This document shows positions 38,799 to 51,230 of a DNA stretch of 64,000 bases, one piece after another. The notes under the pieces were generated by a model that was not told where the DNA came from, searched no databases, and saw only the letters and a list, made by a program, of their open reading frames with translations. A program made the translations under genes and the position numbers. How positions within the stretch are numbered: the stretch's first letter is position 1; each line of letters begins with the position of its first letter. The DNA is from Colletes latitarsis (lineage: Eukaryota; Arthropoda; Insecta; Hymenoptera; Colletidae). The stretch is taken from contig NW_027488370.1 of assembly GCF_051014445.1 (NCBI RefSeq), positions 8,556,001 through 8,620,000 of the forward strand. The letters are read 5' to 3'.

Positions 38799-38828
38799 CC
38801 TCCCACCTCTCCCCAAGGAGGTGGGAGG
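38799..38828 (+). other. Hairpin 11, next to the poly(A)
   Basis: Perfect 11-bp arms CCTCCCACCTC (38799-38809) and GAGGTGGGAGG (38818-38828), with an 8-nt loop. It ends 27 bases before the poly(A) tract, which makes it the 3'-most structured element. Confidence 0.85.
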
Positions 38829-38854
38829 GAGTCTTTCGAAGATTTTCCCCACGA

Positions 38855-38855
<1 letters not shown>

Positions 38856-38890
<35 letters not shown>
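38856..38890 (+). other. Poly(A) tail of the retrotransposon
   Basis: An uninterrupted A-run starting at 38856; the A at 38891 may belong to tail or target. A pure tract of this length marks the 3' end of the reverse-transcribed RNA and argues for a young insertion. Confidence 0.95.
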
Positions 38891-38894
<4 letters not shown>

Positions 38895-38905
38895 ATGTCT
38901 GGGAT
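38891..38905 (+). other. Target-site duplication, right copy
   Basis: AGTTATGTCTGGGAT, identical to 37474-37488. The satellite resumes in register with 'aggtctgggatttgcc'. Confidence 0.93.
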
Positions 38906-39496
38906 AGGTCTGGGATTTGCCCTCATCAGGCTCATACTTTCGAATTCTTCACATACTTTTTGAACAGATTCTGGGTTTTTTCTGTTTTGGATCACGTAGT
39001 AACGTGGTACCACACTGAAACAGTCCATTAAACCTGGTTTCGATCAATATTTTAGAGGATAACGCATGTTAGGTCTAGGTTAGGTCTGGGATTTTCTCTC
39101 ATCAGGCTCGTACTTTCGCATATTTCTCATACTTGATGGCTAGATCCTGGGGTATTCTGGATTGGATCACGTAGTAATGTGGTACCACACTGAAACAGTC
39201 AATTAAACCTGGTCTTGATAAATATTTTAGAGGATAACGCAAGTTAGGTCTGGGTTAGGTCTAGGATTTGCCCTCATCCGGGTCATACTTTCGCATTCTT
39301 CACATACTTTTTGAACAGATCCTGGGTTTTTTCTGGTTTGGATCACGTAGTAATGTGGTATCGCACTGAAACAGTTCATTAAACCTGGTTTCGATCAATA
39401 TTTTATAGGATAACGCAAGTTAGGTCTGGGATAGGTCTGGGATCTGACCTCATCAGACTCATACTTTCGCTTTTTTCGCATACTTCTTGAACAGAT

Positions 39497-41470
39497 CCAG
39501 GGTTTTTTCTGATTTCGATCACGTAGTAATGTGGTACCACACTGAAACAGTCCATTAAACCTGGTTTCCATGAATATTTTAGATGACAACGCAAGTTAGG
39601 TCTGGGATAGGTCCGGGATTTGCCCTCATCAGGGTCATAGTTTCGCATTTTTCACATACTTGTTGAACAGATCCTGGGTTTTTTCTGGGTTGTGTCACGC
39701 AGTAATGTGGTACCACACTGAACAGTCCACTAAACCTGGTTTCGGTCAATATTTTTGAGAATAATTCATGTTTGGTCTGGGTTAGGTCTGGGATTTGCTC
39801 TCATGAGGCTCGTACTTTCGCATATTTCTCATACTTGTTGAACTGATCCTGGGTTTTTTCTGGTTTGGATCTCGTAGTAATGTGCTACCACACTGAAATA
39901 TTCAATTAAACCTGGTATTAATAAATATTTTAGAGGATAACGTATGTTAGGTCTGGGTTAGGTCTAGGATTTGCCCTCATCCGGGTCATACTTTCGCATT
40001 CTTCACATACTTTTTGAACAGATCCTGGGTTTTTTCTGGTTTGGATAACGTAGTAATGTGGTAGCGCACTGAAACAGTCGATTAAACCTGGTTTCGATCA
40101 ATATTTTTGAGGATAACGCATGTAAGGTCTAGGTTAGGTCTGGGCTTTGCTTTCGTCAGGCTCTTACTTTCGCATATTTCTCATTCTTGATGGCTAGATC
40201 CTGGACTTTTTCTGGATTGGATCACGTAGTAATGTGCTACCACACTGAAACAGTCGATTAAACCTGGTTTCGATCAATATTTTTGAGGATAACGCATGTT
40301 AGGTCCAGGTTAGGTCAGGGATTTGCCCACATCAGATTCATACTTTCGCATTCTTCACATACTTGTTGAACTGATCCTGGGTTTTTTCTGGTTCGGATCA
40401 CGTAGTAATGTGGTACCACACTGAAACATTCAATTAAACCTGGTATTGATAAATATTTTAGAGGATAACGTATGTTAGGTCTGGGTTAGGTCTAGGATTT
40501 GCCCTCATCCGGGTCATACTTTCGCATTCTTCACATACTTTTTGAACAGATCCTGGGTTTTTTCTGGTTTGGATAACGTAGTAATGTGGTACCGCACTGA
40601 AAGAGTCGATTAAGCCTGGTTTCGATCAATATTTTTGAGGATAACGCATGTTAGGTCTAGGTTAGGTCTGGGATTTGCTCTCGCCAGGCTCATACTTTCG
40701 CGTTTTTCACATACTTGTTGAACTGATCCTGGGTTTTTTCTGGTTTGGATCTCGTAGTAATGTGGTACCACACTGAAATATTCAATTAAACTTGGTCTTG
40801 ATAAATATTTTAGAGGATAACGCATGTTTGGTCTGGGTTAGGTCTAGGATTTGCCCTCATCAGGCTCATTCTTTCGCGTTTTTCACATACTTGTTGAACA
40901 GATCCTGTATTTTTTCTGGTTCGGATCACGCAGTAATGTGGCTCCACACTGGAACAGTCCACTAAACCTGGTTTCGGTCAATATTTTTGAGGATAACGCA
41001 TGTTAGGTCTGGGTTAGGCCTGGGATTTTCACTCACCAGACTCATACTTTCGCATTCTTCACATACTTGTTGAACGGATCCTGGGTTTTTTCTGGTTAGG
41101 ACCACGTAGTAAAGTGGTACCACTCAGAAACAGTCAATTAAACCTGGTTTCGGTCAATATTTTAGAGGATAACGCATGTTAGGTCTGGGTTAGGTCGGGG
41201 ATTTGCCCTCGTCAGGCTCATACTTTCGCATATTTCCCATACTTCATGGCTAGATCCTGGGCTTTTTCTGGATTCGATCACGTATTAATGTGGTAACACA
41301 CTGAAACTGTCAATTAAATCTGGTTTCCGTCAATATTTTAGAGGATAACACATGTTAGGTCCAGGTTAGGCCAGGGATTTGCCCACATCAGATTCATACT
41401 TTCGCATTCTTCACATACTTTTTGAACAGATCCTGGGTTTTTTCTGGTTTGGATAACGTAGTAATGTGGT
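39497..41470 (+). repeat. Block duplication M, copy 2
   Basis: Partner of 1142-3290. It has an extra monomer near 39965-40140 and lacks the 352-bp tandem duplication present in the other copy. Confidence 0.75.
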
Positions 41471-41749
41471 ACCACACTGAAAGAGTCGATTAAGCCTGGT
41501 TTCGATCAATATTTTTGAGGATAACGCATGTTAGGTCTAGGTTAGGTCTGGGATTTGCTCTCGCCAGGCTCATACTTACGCATTTTTCACATACATGTTG
41601 AACAGATCCCTGGCTTTTTCTGGTTTCGAACACGTTGTAAAGTGTTCCCACACTGAAACGGTCAATTAAACCTGGTTTTGAAGAATATTTTAGGGGATAA
41701 CGCAAGTTATGTCTGGGATAGGTCTGGGATTTGCCCTCATCAGGCTCAT

Positions 41750-42670
41750 ACTTTCGCGTTTTTCACATACTTGTTGAACTGATCCTCGGTTTTTTCTGGT
41801 TTGGATCACGTAGTACCGTGGTACCACACTGAAACGGTCCATTAAACCTGGTTTCGATCAATATTTATGAGGATAACGCATGTTAGGTCTAGGTTAGGTC
41901 TGGGATTTGCTCTCGTCAGGCTCTTACTTTCGCATATTTCTCATTCTTGATGGCTAGATCCTGGACTTTTTCTGGATTGGATCACGTAGTAATGTGGTAC
42001 CACACTGAAACAGTCAATTAAACCGGGTCTTGATAAATATTTTAGAGGATAACGCACGTTATGTCTGTGTAAGTTCTGGGATTTGACCTCATCAGGCTCA
42101 GACTATCGCGTTTTTCACATACTTGTTGAACAGATCCTGGTTTTTTTCTGGTTTTGATCACGTAGTAATGTGGTACCACACTGAAACAGTCGATTAAACC
42201 TTGTTTCTATCAATATTTTATAGGATAACGCATGTTAGGTCTAGGTTAGGTCTGCCATTTGCCCTCATCAGGGTCATATTTTCGCGTTTTTCACATACTT
42301 GTTGATCAGATCCTGGGCTTCCACTGGTTTGGATCACGTAGTAATGTGGTATCGCACTGAAACAGTCCATTAAACCTGGTTTCGATCAATATTTTATAGG
42401 ATAACGCAAGTTAGGTCTGGGATAGGTCTGGGATCTGACCTCATCAGACTCATACTTTCGCCTTTTTCGCATACTTCTTGAACAGATCCAGGGTTTTTTC
42501 TGATTTCGATCACGTAGTAATGTGGTACCACACTGAAACAGTCCATTAAACCTGGTTTCGATCAATATTTTAGAGGATAACACATGTTAGGTCTAGGTTA
42601 GGCCTGGGATTTGCCCTCATCAGTCTCATACTTTCGCATTCTTCACATACTTGTTGAACAGATCCTGGGT
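41750..42670 (+). repeat. Block duplication I, copy 3
   Basis: Closest partner of 27850-28770, with the same succession of variants over about 920 bp. The pair diverges near 'cagtctcatac' and 'tttggatctcg'. Confidence 0.8.
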
Positions 42671-42929
42671 TTTTTCTGGTTTGGATCTCGTAGTAATGTG
42701 GTACCACACTGAAACATTCAATTAAACTTGGTCTTGATAAATATTTTAGAGGATAACGCATGTTAGGTCTGGGTTAGGTCTAGTATTTGCCCTCATCAGG
42801 CTCATTCTTTTGCATATTTCTCATACTTGTTGGCTAGATCCTGGGCTTTTCTAGATTGGATCACGTAGTAATGTCGTACCACACAGAAACCGTCAATTAA
42901 ACCTGGTTTCCGTCAATATTTTAGCGGAT

Positions 42930-43094
42930 AACACATGTTAGGTCTAGGATTTGCCCTCATCAGTCTCATACTTTCACATTCTTCACATACTTCTTGAACA
43001 GATCCTATGTTTTTTCTAGTTTCGATCACGTAGTAGTGTGGTACCACACTGAAACAGTCAATTAAACCTGGTTTCGATCAATATTTTATAGGAT
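42930..43094 (+). repeat. Contracted 165-bp monomer
   Basis: Third unit with a single 11-mer, in the context 'ttagcggataacacatg'. It shares 'tttcacattcttcac' and 'gatcctatgttttttc' with 26050-26214. Confidence 0.87.
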
Positions 43095-45904
43095 AAGGCA
43101 AGTAAGGTCTGGGATAGGTCTGGGATTTGCCCTCATCAGGGTCATACTTTCGCATTCTTCACATACTTGTTGAACAGATCCTGGGTTTTTTCTGGTTCGG
43201 ATCACGTAGTAATGTGGTACCACACTGAAACATTCAATTAAACCTGGTCTTGATAAATATTGTAGAGGATAACGCTTGTTAGGTCTGGGTTAGTTCTGGG
43301 ATGTGGCATCACCGGGCTCATACTTTCGCATACTTCTCATTCTCGTTGGCCAGAACCCTTTTCTTCCACTGGTTTGCATCACGTAGTAATGTGATGCCAC
43401 ACTGAAACAGTCAATTAATCCTGGTCTTGATAAATATTTAGGAGGATAACGCAAGTTATGTCTGGGTAAGTTCTGGGATTTGCCCTCATCAGGCTCAGAC
43501 TTTCGCGTTTTTCACACACTTGTTGAACAGATCCTGGGCTTTTTCTGGTTCGGATCACGTAGTAATGTGGTACCACACTGAAACAGTCGATTAAACCTGG
43601 TTTCGATCAATATTTTAGAGAATAATTCATGTTAGGTCTGGGTTAGGTCTGGGATTTGCTCTCATGAGGCTCGTACTTTCGCATATTTCTCATACTTGAT
43701 GGCCAGATTCTAGGCTTTTTCTGGTTTGGATCACGTAGTAACGTGGTACCAGACTGAAACTGTCGAATAAACCTGGTTTCGATCAATATTTTTGAGGATA
43801 ACGCATGTTAGGTCTAGGTTAGGTCTGGGATTTGCTCTCGTCAGGCTCCTACTTTCGCATATTTCTCATTCATGATGGCTAGATCCTGGACTTCAACTGG
43901 TTTGGATCACGTAGTAATGTGATGCCACACTGAAACAGTCAATTAATCATGGTCTTGATAAATATTCTAGAGGAAAACGCATGTTTGGTCTGGGTTAGGT
44001 CTAGGATTTGCCCTCATCAGGCTCATTCTTTCGCGTTTTTCACATACTTGTTGAACAGATCCTGGATTTTTTCTGGTTCGGATCACGTAGTAATGCGCTA
44101 CCACACTGAAACTGTCGATTAAACCTGGTTTCGATCAATATTTTTGAGGATAACGCATGTTAGGTCCAGGTTAGGCCAGGGATTTGCCCACATCAGATTC
44201 ATACTTTCGCATTCTTCACATACTTGTTGAAGTGATCCTGGGTTTTTTCTGGTTCGGATCACGTAGTAATGTGGTACCACACTGAAACATTCAATTAAAC
44301 CTGGTCTTGATAAATATTTTAGAGGATAACGTATGTTAGGTCTGGGTTAGTTCTAGGATTTGCCCTCATCCGGGTCATACTTTCGCATTCTTCACATACT
44401 TTTTGAACAGATCCTGGGTTTTTTCTGGTTTGGATAACGTAGTAATGTGGTACCGCACTGAAAGAGTCGATTAAGCCTGGTTTCGATCAATATTTTTGAG
44501 GATAACGAATGTTAGGTCTAGGTTAGTACTGGGATTTGCTCTCGTCAGGCTCATACTTACGCATTTTTCCCATACTTGTTGAACAGATCCCTGGCTTTTT
44601 CTGGTTTCGATCACGTTGTAAAGTGTTACCACAGTGAAACGGTCAATTAAACCTGGTTTTGATGAATATTTTAGGGGATAACGCAAATTATGTCTGGGGT
44701 AGGTCTGGGATTTGCCCTCATCAGGCTCATACATTCACGTTTTTCTCATACTTGTTGAACTGATCCTCGGTTTTTTCTGGTTTGGATCACGTAGTAATGT
44801 GGTACCACACTGAAACAGTCCATTAAACCTGGTTTCGATCAATATTTTAGAGGATAACGCAAGTTATGGCTGGGTTAGTTCTGGGATTTGCCCTCATCAG
44901 GCTCAGACTTTCGCGTTTTTCACATACTTGTTGAACAGATCCTGGGTGTTTCTGGTTTGGATCACGTAGTACTGTGGTACCACACTGTAACAGTCGATTA
45001 AACCTCGTTTCCATCAATATTTTAGAGGATAACGCATGCTATGTCTAGGTTAGCCCTGGGATTTGCCCACATCAGACACATACTTTCGCATTCTTCACAT
45101 ACTTGTTGAACAGATCCTTGGTTTTTTCTGGTTTGGATCACGCAGTAATGTGGTACCACACTGAAACAGTCAATTGAACCTGGTTTCCATCAATATCTTA
45201 GAGGATAACGCAAGTTAGGTCTGGGATAGGTCTGGGATTTGCCCTCATCAGGCTCAGACTTTCGCGTTTTTCACATACTTGTTGAACAGATCCTGGGTTT
45301 TTTCTGGGTTGGATCACGCAGTAATGTGGTAGCACACTGGGACAGTCCACTAAACCTGGTTTCGGTCAATACTTTTGAGGATAACGCATGTTAGGTCTGG
45401 GTTAGGCCTGGGATTTCCACTCACCAGACACATACTTTCGCATTCTTCACATACTTGTTGAACGGATCCTGGGTTTTTTCTGGTTTGGACCACGTAGTAA
45501 AGTGGTACCACACTGAAACAGACGATTAAACCTGGTTTCGATCAACATTTTTGAGGATAACGCAAGTTATGTCTGGGTTAGTTCTGGGATGTGCCATCAT
45601 CAGGCTCATACTTTCGCATACTTCTCATTCTTGTTGGCCAGATCCTGGGCTTCCACTGGTTTGGATCACGTAGTAAAGTGGTACCACACTGAAACAGACG
45701 ATTAAACCTGGTTTCGGTCAATACTTTTGAGGATAACGCATGTTAGGTCTAGGTTAGGTCTGGGAGTTGCTCTCGTCAGGCTCATACTTACGCATTTTTC
45801 ACATACTTGTTGAACAGATCCCTGGCTTCTTCTGGTTTCGATCACGTTGTAAAGTGTTACCACACTGAAACGGTCAATTAAACCTGGTTTTGATGAATAT
45901 TTTA

Positions 45905-46407
45905 CGGGATAACGCAAGTTATGTCTGGAATAGGTCTGGGATTTGCCCTCATCAGGCTCATACTTTCGCGTTTTTCACATACTTGTTGAACTGATCCTCG
46001 GTTTTTTCTGGTTTGGATCACGTAGTAATGTGGTACCACACTGAAACATTCAATTAAACCCGGTCGTGACAAATATTTTAGAGGATAACGCATGTTAGGT
46101 CTAGGTTAGGTCTAGGATTTGCCATCATCAGGCTCATACTTTCGCATACTTCTCATTCTTGTTGGCCAGATCCTGGGCTTCCACTGGTTTGGATCACGTA
46201 GTGTTGTGATGCCACACTGAAACAGTCAATTAATCCTTGTCTTGATAAATATTTTAGAGGATAACGCAAGTTATGTCTGGGTAAGTTCTCGGATTTGACC
46301 TCATCAGGCTCAGACTTTCGCGTTTTTCACATACTTGTTGAACAGACCCTGGGTTTTTTCTGCTTCGGATCACGTAGTAATGTGGTACCACACTGAAACA
46401 GTCGATT
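45905..46407 (+). repeat. Block duplication D, copy 1
   Basis: Matches 63498-64000 at 17593 bp (100 monomers minus 7 bp). The shared rare variants are 'cacgtagtgttgtgatgcc', 'aattaatccttgtcttg', 'ttctcggatttgacc' and 'tttctgcttcgg'. Confidence 0.85.
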
Positions 46408-46525
46408 AAACCTGGTTTCGATCAATATTTTAGAGAATAATTCATGTTAGGTCTGGGTTAGGTCTGGGATTTGCTGTCATGAGGCTCGTACTTTCGCATA
46501 TTTCTCATACTTGATGGCCAGATTT

Positions 46526-46957
46526 TGGGCTTTTTCTGGTTTGGATCAGGTAGTAACGTGGTACCACACTGAAACAGTCGATTAAACCAGGTTTCGATCA
46601 ATATTTTTGAGGATAACGCATGTTAGGTCTCGGTTAGATCTGGGATTTGCTCTCGTCAGGCTCTTACTTTCGCATATTTCTCATTCTTGATGGCTAGATC
46701 CTGGACTTTTTCTGGATTGGATCACGTAGTAATGTGGTACCACACTGAAACATTCAATTAGACCTGGTCTTGATAAATATTTTAGAGGCTAACGTATGTT
46801 AGGTCTGGGTTAGGTCTAGGATTTGCCCTCATCAGGGTCATACTTTCGCATTCTTCACATACTTTTTGAACAGATCCTGGGTTTTTTCTGGTTTGGATAA
46901 CGTAGTAAGGTGTACCACACTGAAAGAGTCGATTATGCCTGGTTTCGATCAATATTT
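46526..46957 (+). repeat. Block duplication E, copy 1
   Basis: Matches 54970-55401 at 8444 bp. Diagnostic shared changes are 'ggatcaggtagtaacg', 'gtctcggttagatctgg', 'aattagacctgg', 'agaggctaacg' and the short deletion in 'gtaaggtgtaccac'. Confidence 0.87.
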
Positions 46958-47100
46958 TTGAGGATAACGCATGTTAGGTCTAGGTTAGGTCTGGGATTTG
47001 CTCTCGCCAGGCTCATACTTACACATTTTTCACATACTTGTTGGACTGATCCTCGGTTTTTTCTGGTTTGGATCACGTAGTATTGTGGTATCACACTGAA

Positions 47101-48710
47101 ACAGTCCATTAAACCTGGTTTCGATCAATATTTTAGAGGATAACACATGTTAGGTCCAGGTTAGGCCTGGGATTTGCCCTTATCATGCTCAGACTTTCGC
47201 GTTTTTCACATACTTGTTGGACAGATCCTGGGTTTTTTCTGGTTCGGATCACGTAGTAATGTGGTACCACACTGAAACAATCAATTAAACCTGGTCTTGA
47301 TAAATATTTTAGAGGATAACGCATGTTAGGTCTGGGTTAGGTCTAGGATTTGCCATCATCAGGCTCATACTTTCGCATACTTCTCATTCTTGTTGGCCAG
47401 ATCCTGGGCTTCCACTGGTTTGGATCACGTAGTAATGTGATGCCACACTGAAACAGTCAATTAATCCTGGTCTTGATAAATATTTTAGAGGATAACGTAT
47501 GTTAGGTCTGGGTTAGGTCTAGGATTTGCCCTCGTCAGGGTCATACTTTCGCATTCTTCACATACTTTTTGAACAGATCCTGGTTTTTTTCTGGTTCGGA
47601 TCACGTAGTAATGTGGTACCACACTGAAACATTCAATTAAACCTGGTCTTGATAAATATTTTAGAGGATAACGCATGTTAGGTCTGGGTTAGGTCTGGGA
47701 TTTGCCCTCATCAGGCTCATACTTTCGCGTTTTTCACATACTTGTTGAACTGATCCTAGGTTTTTTCTGGTTTGGATCACGTAGTAATGTGATGCCACAC
47801 TGAAACAGCCAATTAATCCTGGTCTTGATAAATATTTTAGAGGATAACGTATGTTAGGACTGGGTTAGGTCTAGGATTTGCCCTCGTCAGGCTCATACTT
47901 TCGCGTTTTTCACATACTTGTTGAACTGATCCTCGGTTTTTTCTGGTTTGGATCACGTAGTAATGTGGTACCACACTGAAACAGTCCATTAAACCTGATT
48001 CGATCAATATTTTAGAGGATAACGCATGTTAGGTCTGGGTTAGGTCTAGGGTTTGCCATCATCAGGCTCATACTTTCGCATACTTCTCATTCTTGTTGGC
48101 TAGATCCTGGGCTTCCACTGGTTTGGATCACGTAGTAATGTGATGCCACACTGAAACAGTCAATTAATCCTGGTCTTGATAAATATTTTAGAGGGTAACG
48201 CAAGTTATGTGTGGGTTAGTTCTGGGATTTGCCCTCATCAGGCTCAGACTTTCGCGTTTTTCACATACTAGTTGAACAGATCCTGGGTTTTTTCTGGTCC
48301 TGATCACGTAGTAATGTGGTACCACACTGAAACATTCAATTAATCCTGGTCTTGATAAATATTTTAGAGGATAACGCAAGTTATATTTGGGTAAGTTCTG
48401 GGATTTGCCCTCATCAGGCTCAGACTTTCGCGTTTTTCACACACTTGTTGAACAGATCCTGGGTTTTTTCTGATTCGGATCACGTAGTAATGTGGTACCA
48501 CACTGAAACAGTCGATTAAACCTGGTTTCGATCAATATTTTAGAGAATAATTCATGTTAGGTCTGGGTTAGGTCTGGGATTTGCTCTCATGAGGCTCGTA
48601 CTTTAGCATATTTCTCATACTTGATGGCCAGTTTCTAGGCTTTTTCTGGTTTGGATCACGTAGTAACGTGGTACCACACTGAAACAGTCGATTAATCCTG
48701 GTCTTGATAA
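47101..48710 (+). repeat. Block duplication F, copy 1
   Basis: Collinear with 52203-54164. The offset is 5102 bp to about 47898 and 5454 bp from 47891 on, a step of exactly two monomers. The copies share 'acacatgttaggtccagg', 'cctgattcgatc' (one base short) and 'ctttagcatatttctc', although some monomers in between differ. Confidence 0.78.
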
Positions 48711-51230
48711 ATATTTTAGAGGATAACGCAAGTTATATTTGGGTAAGTTCTGGGATTTGCCCTCATCAGGCTCAGACTTTCGCGTTTTTCACACACTTGT
48801 TGAACAGATCCTGGGTTTTTTCTGGTTTGGATCACGTAGAAATGTGTTACCACACTGAAACTGTCGATTAAACCTGGTTTCGAACAATATTTAAGAGAAT
48901 AATTCATGTTAGGTCTGGGTTAGGTCTGGGATTTGACCTCATCAGGCTCAGACTTTCGCGTTTTTCACATACTTGTTGAACAGATCCCTGGCTTTTTCTG
49001 GTTTCGATCACGTTGTAAAGTGTTGCCACACTGAAACGGTCAATTATACCTGGTTTTGATGAATATTTTAGGGGATAACGCAAGTTATGTCTGGGATAGG
49101 TCTGGGATTTGCCCTCATCAGCCTCATACTTTCACGTTTTTCTCATACTTGTTGAACTGATCCTCGGTTTTTTCTGGTTTGGATCACGTAGTAATGAGGT
49201 ACCACCCTGAAACAGTCATTTAAACCTGGTTTCCATGAATATTTTAGATGACAACGCAAGTTAGGTCTGGGATAGGTCCGGGATTTGCCCTCATCAGGGT
49301 AATACTTTCGCGTTTTTCACATACTTGTTGAACAGATCCTGGGCTTTTTCTGGTTTGGACCACGTAGTAATGTGGTGCCACACGGAAACATCCAATTAAA
49401 CCTGGTCCTGATAAATATTTTTGAGGATAACGCATGTTAGGTCTGGGTTAGGTCTAGGATTTGCCATCATCAGGCTCATACTTTCGCATACTTCTCATTC
49501 TTGTTGGCCAGATCCTGGGCTTCCACTGGTTTGGATCACGTAGTAATGTGATGCCACACTGAAACAGTCAATTAATCCTGGTCTTGATAAAAATTTTAGA
49601 GGATAACGCAAGTTATGTCTGGGTTAGTTCTGGGATTTGCCCTCATCAGGCTCAGACTTTCGCGTTTTTCACACACTTGTTCAACAGATCCTGGGTGTTT
49701 CTGGTTTGGATCACGTAGTAATGTGGTACCACACTGAAGCAGTCGATTAAACCTGGTTTCGATCAATATTTTAGAGAATAATTCATGTTAGGTCTGGGTT
49801 AGTTCTGGGATTTGCTCTCATGAGGCTCGTACTTTCGCATATTTCTCATTCTTGTTGGCCAGATCCTGGGCTTCCACTGGTTTGGATCACGTAGTAATGT
49901 GATGCCACACTGAAACAGTCAATTAATCCTGGTCTTGATAAATATTCTAGAGGACACCACATGTTAGGTCTGGGTTAGGTCTAGGATGTGCCATCATCAG
50001 GCTCATACTTTCGCATACTTCTCATTTTTGTTGGCCAGATCCTGGGCTTCCACTGGTTTGGATCACGTAGTAAAGTGGTACCACACTGAAACAAACGATT
50101 AAACCTGGTTTCGGTCAATACTTTTGAGGATAACGCATGTTAGGTCTAGGTTAGGTCTGGGAGTTGCTCTCGTCAGGCTCATACTTTCGCATACTTCACA
50201 TACTTGTTGAACGGATTCTGGGCTTTTTCTGGTTTGGATCACGTAGTAATGTGATGCCACACTGAAACAGTGAATTAATCCTGGTCTTGATAAATATTCT
50301 AGAGGACACCACATGTTAGGTCTGGGTTAGGTCTAGGATTTGCCCTCATCAGGCTCATTCTTTCGCGTTTTTCACATACTTGTTGAACAGATCCTGGATT
50401 TTTTCTGGTTCGGATCACGTAATAATGTGCTACCACACTGAAACAGTCGATTAAACCTGGTTTCGATCAATATTTTTGAGGATAACGCATGTTAGGTCTG
50501 GGTTAGGTCTAGGATTTGCCATCATCAGGCTCATACTTTCGCATACTTCTCATTCTTGTTGGCCAGATCCTGGGCTTCCACTGGTTTGGATCACGTAGTA
50601 ATGTGATGCCACACTGAAACAGTCAATTAATCCTGGTCTTGATAAATCCTTTAGAGGATAACGCAAGTTATGTCTGGGATACGTCTGGGATTTGCCCTCA
50701 TCAGGCTCAGACTTTCGCGTTTTTCACATACTTGTTGAACAGATCCTGGGTTTTTTCTGGGTTGGATCACGCAGTAATGTGGTAGCACACTGGGACAGTC
50801 CACTAAACCTGGTTTCGGTCAATACTTTTGAGGATAACGCATGTTAGGTCTGGGTTAGGCCTGGGATTTTCACTCACCAGACTCATACTTTCGCATTCTT
50901 CACATACTTGTTGAACGGATCCTGGGTTTTTTCTGGTTTGGACCACGTAGTAAAGTGGTACCACACTGAAACAGACGATTAAACCTGGTTTCGATCAACA
51001 TTTTTGAGGATAACGCAAGTTATGTCTGGGTTAGTTCTGGGATGTGCAATCATCAGGCTCATACTTTCGCATACTTCTCATTTTTGTTGGCCAGATCCTG
51101 GGCTTCCACTGGTTTGGATCACGTAGTAAAGTGGTACCACACTGAAACAGACGATTAAACCTGGTTTCGGTCAATACTTTTGAGGATAACGCATGTTAGG
51201 TCTAGGTTAGGTCTGGGAGTTGCTCTCGTC

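Larger units (their letters stand above)
38340..38855 (+). other. 3' UTR of the retrotransposon, densely structured
   Basis: The non-coding stretch between stop codon and poly(A) is filled with successive GC-rich inverted repeats (hairpins 2-11, listed separately). Apparent open frames here on either strand are incidental. In the related R2 element, 3' UTR RNA structure is recognised by the element's own reverse transcriptase. A similar role here is inference. No polyadenylation signal AATAAA was seen. Confidence 0.8.
37489..38890 (+). mobile_element. 5'-truncated non-LTR retrotransposon, R1-clade-like
   Basis: This 1.4-kb GC-rich insert has all the marks of target-primed reverse transcription: a 15-bp target-site duplication, a 5' truncation inside coding sequence and a 3' poly(A) tract. 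It encodes the last 282 residues of a reverse transcriptase polyprotein, then a 3' UTR of about 516 bp. The upstream sequence (ORF1, apurinic-type endonuclease, catalytic RT domain) is missing, so the copy is dead. It sits in the same orientation as the satellite. The R1-like call rests on the RRLY...LYGAPVW and GHGSFGRYL motifs and the terminal CCHC. A sister clade (LOA, I, Jockey) is the alternative. Insertion into satellite may be chance; nothing here proves target specificity. Confidence 0.92.
38906..45904 (+). repeat. Satellite domain 6, right of the insertion
   Basis: 176-bp monomers of the homogenised family. 39497-41470 is collinear with 1142-3290, and 41750-42670 is a copy of 27850-28770. 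A contracted monomer lies at 42930-43094. No gene seen. Confidence 0.95.

Noticed and set aside
38744..39031. Gene spanning the insert 3' end and the satellite
   Set aside because: The open frame runs through the A-tract (poly-lysine) into repeat sequence; an accident of the junction.
38855..45917. Antisense open frames right of the insertion, including one reading through the poly(A) as poly-phenylalanine
   Set aside because: Satellite antisense frames plus translation of the A-tract; not proteins.
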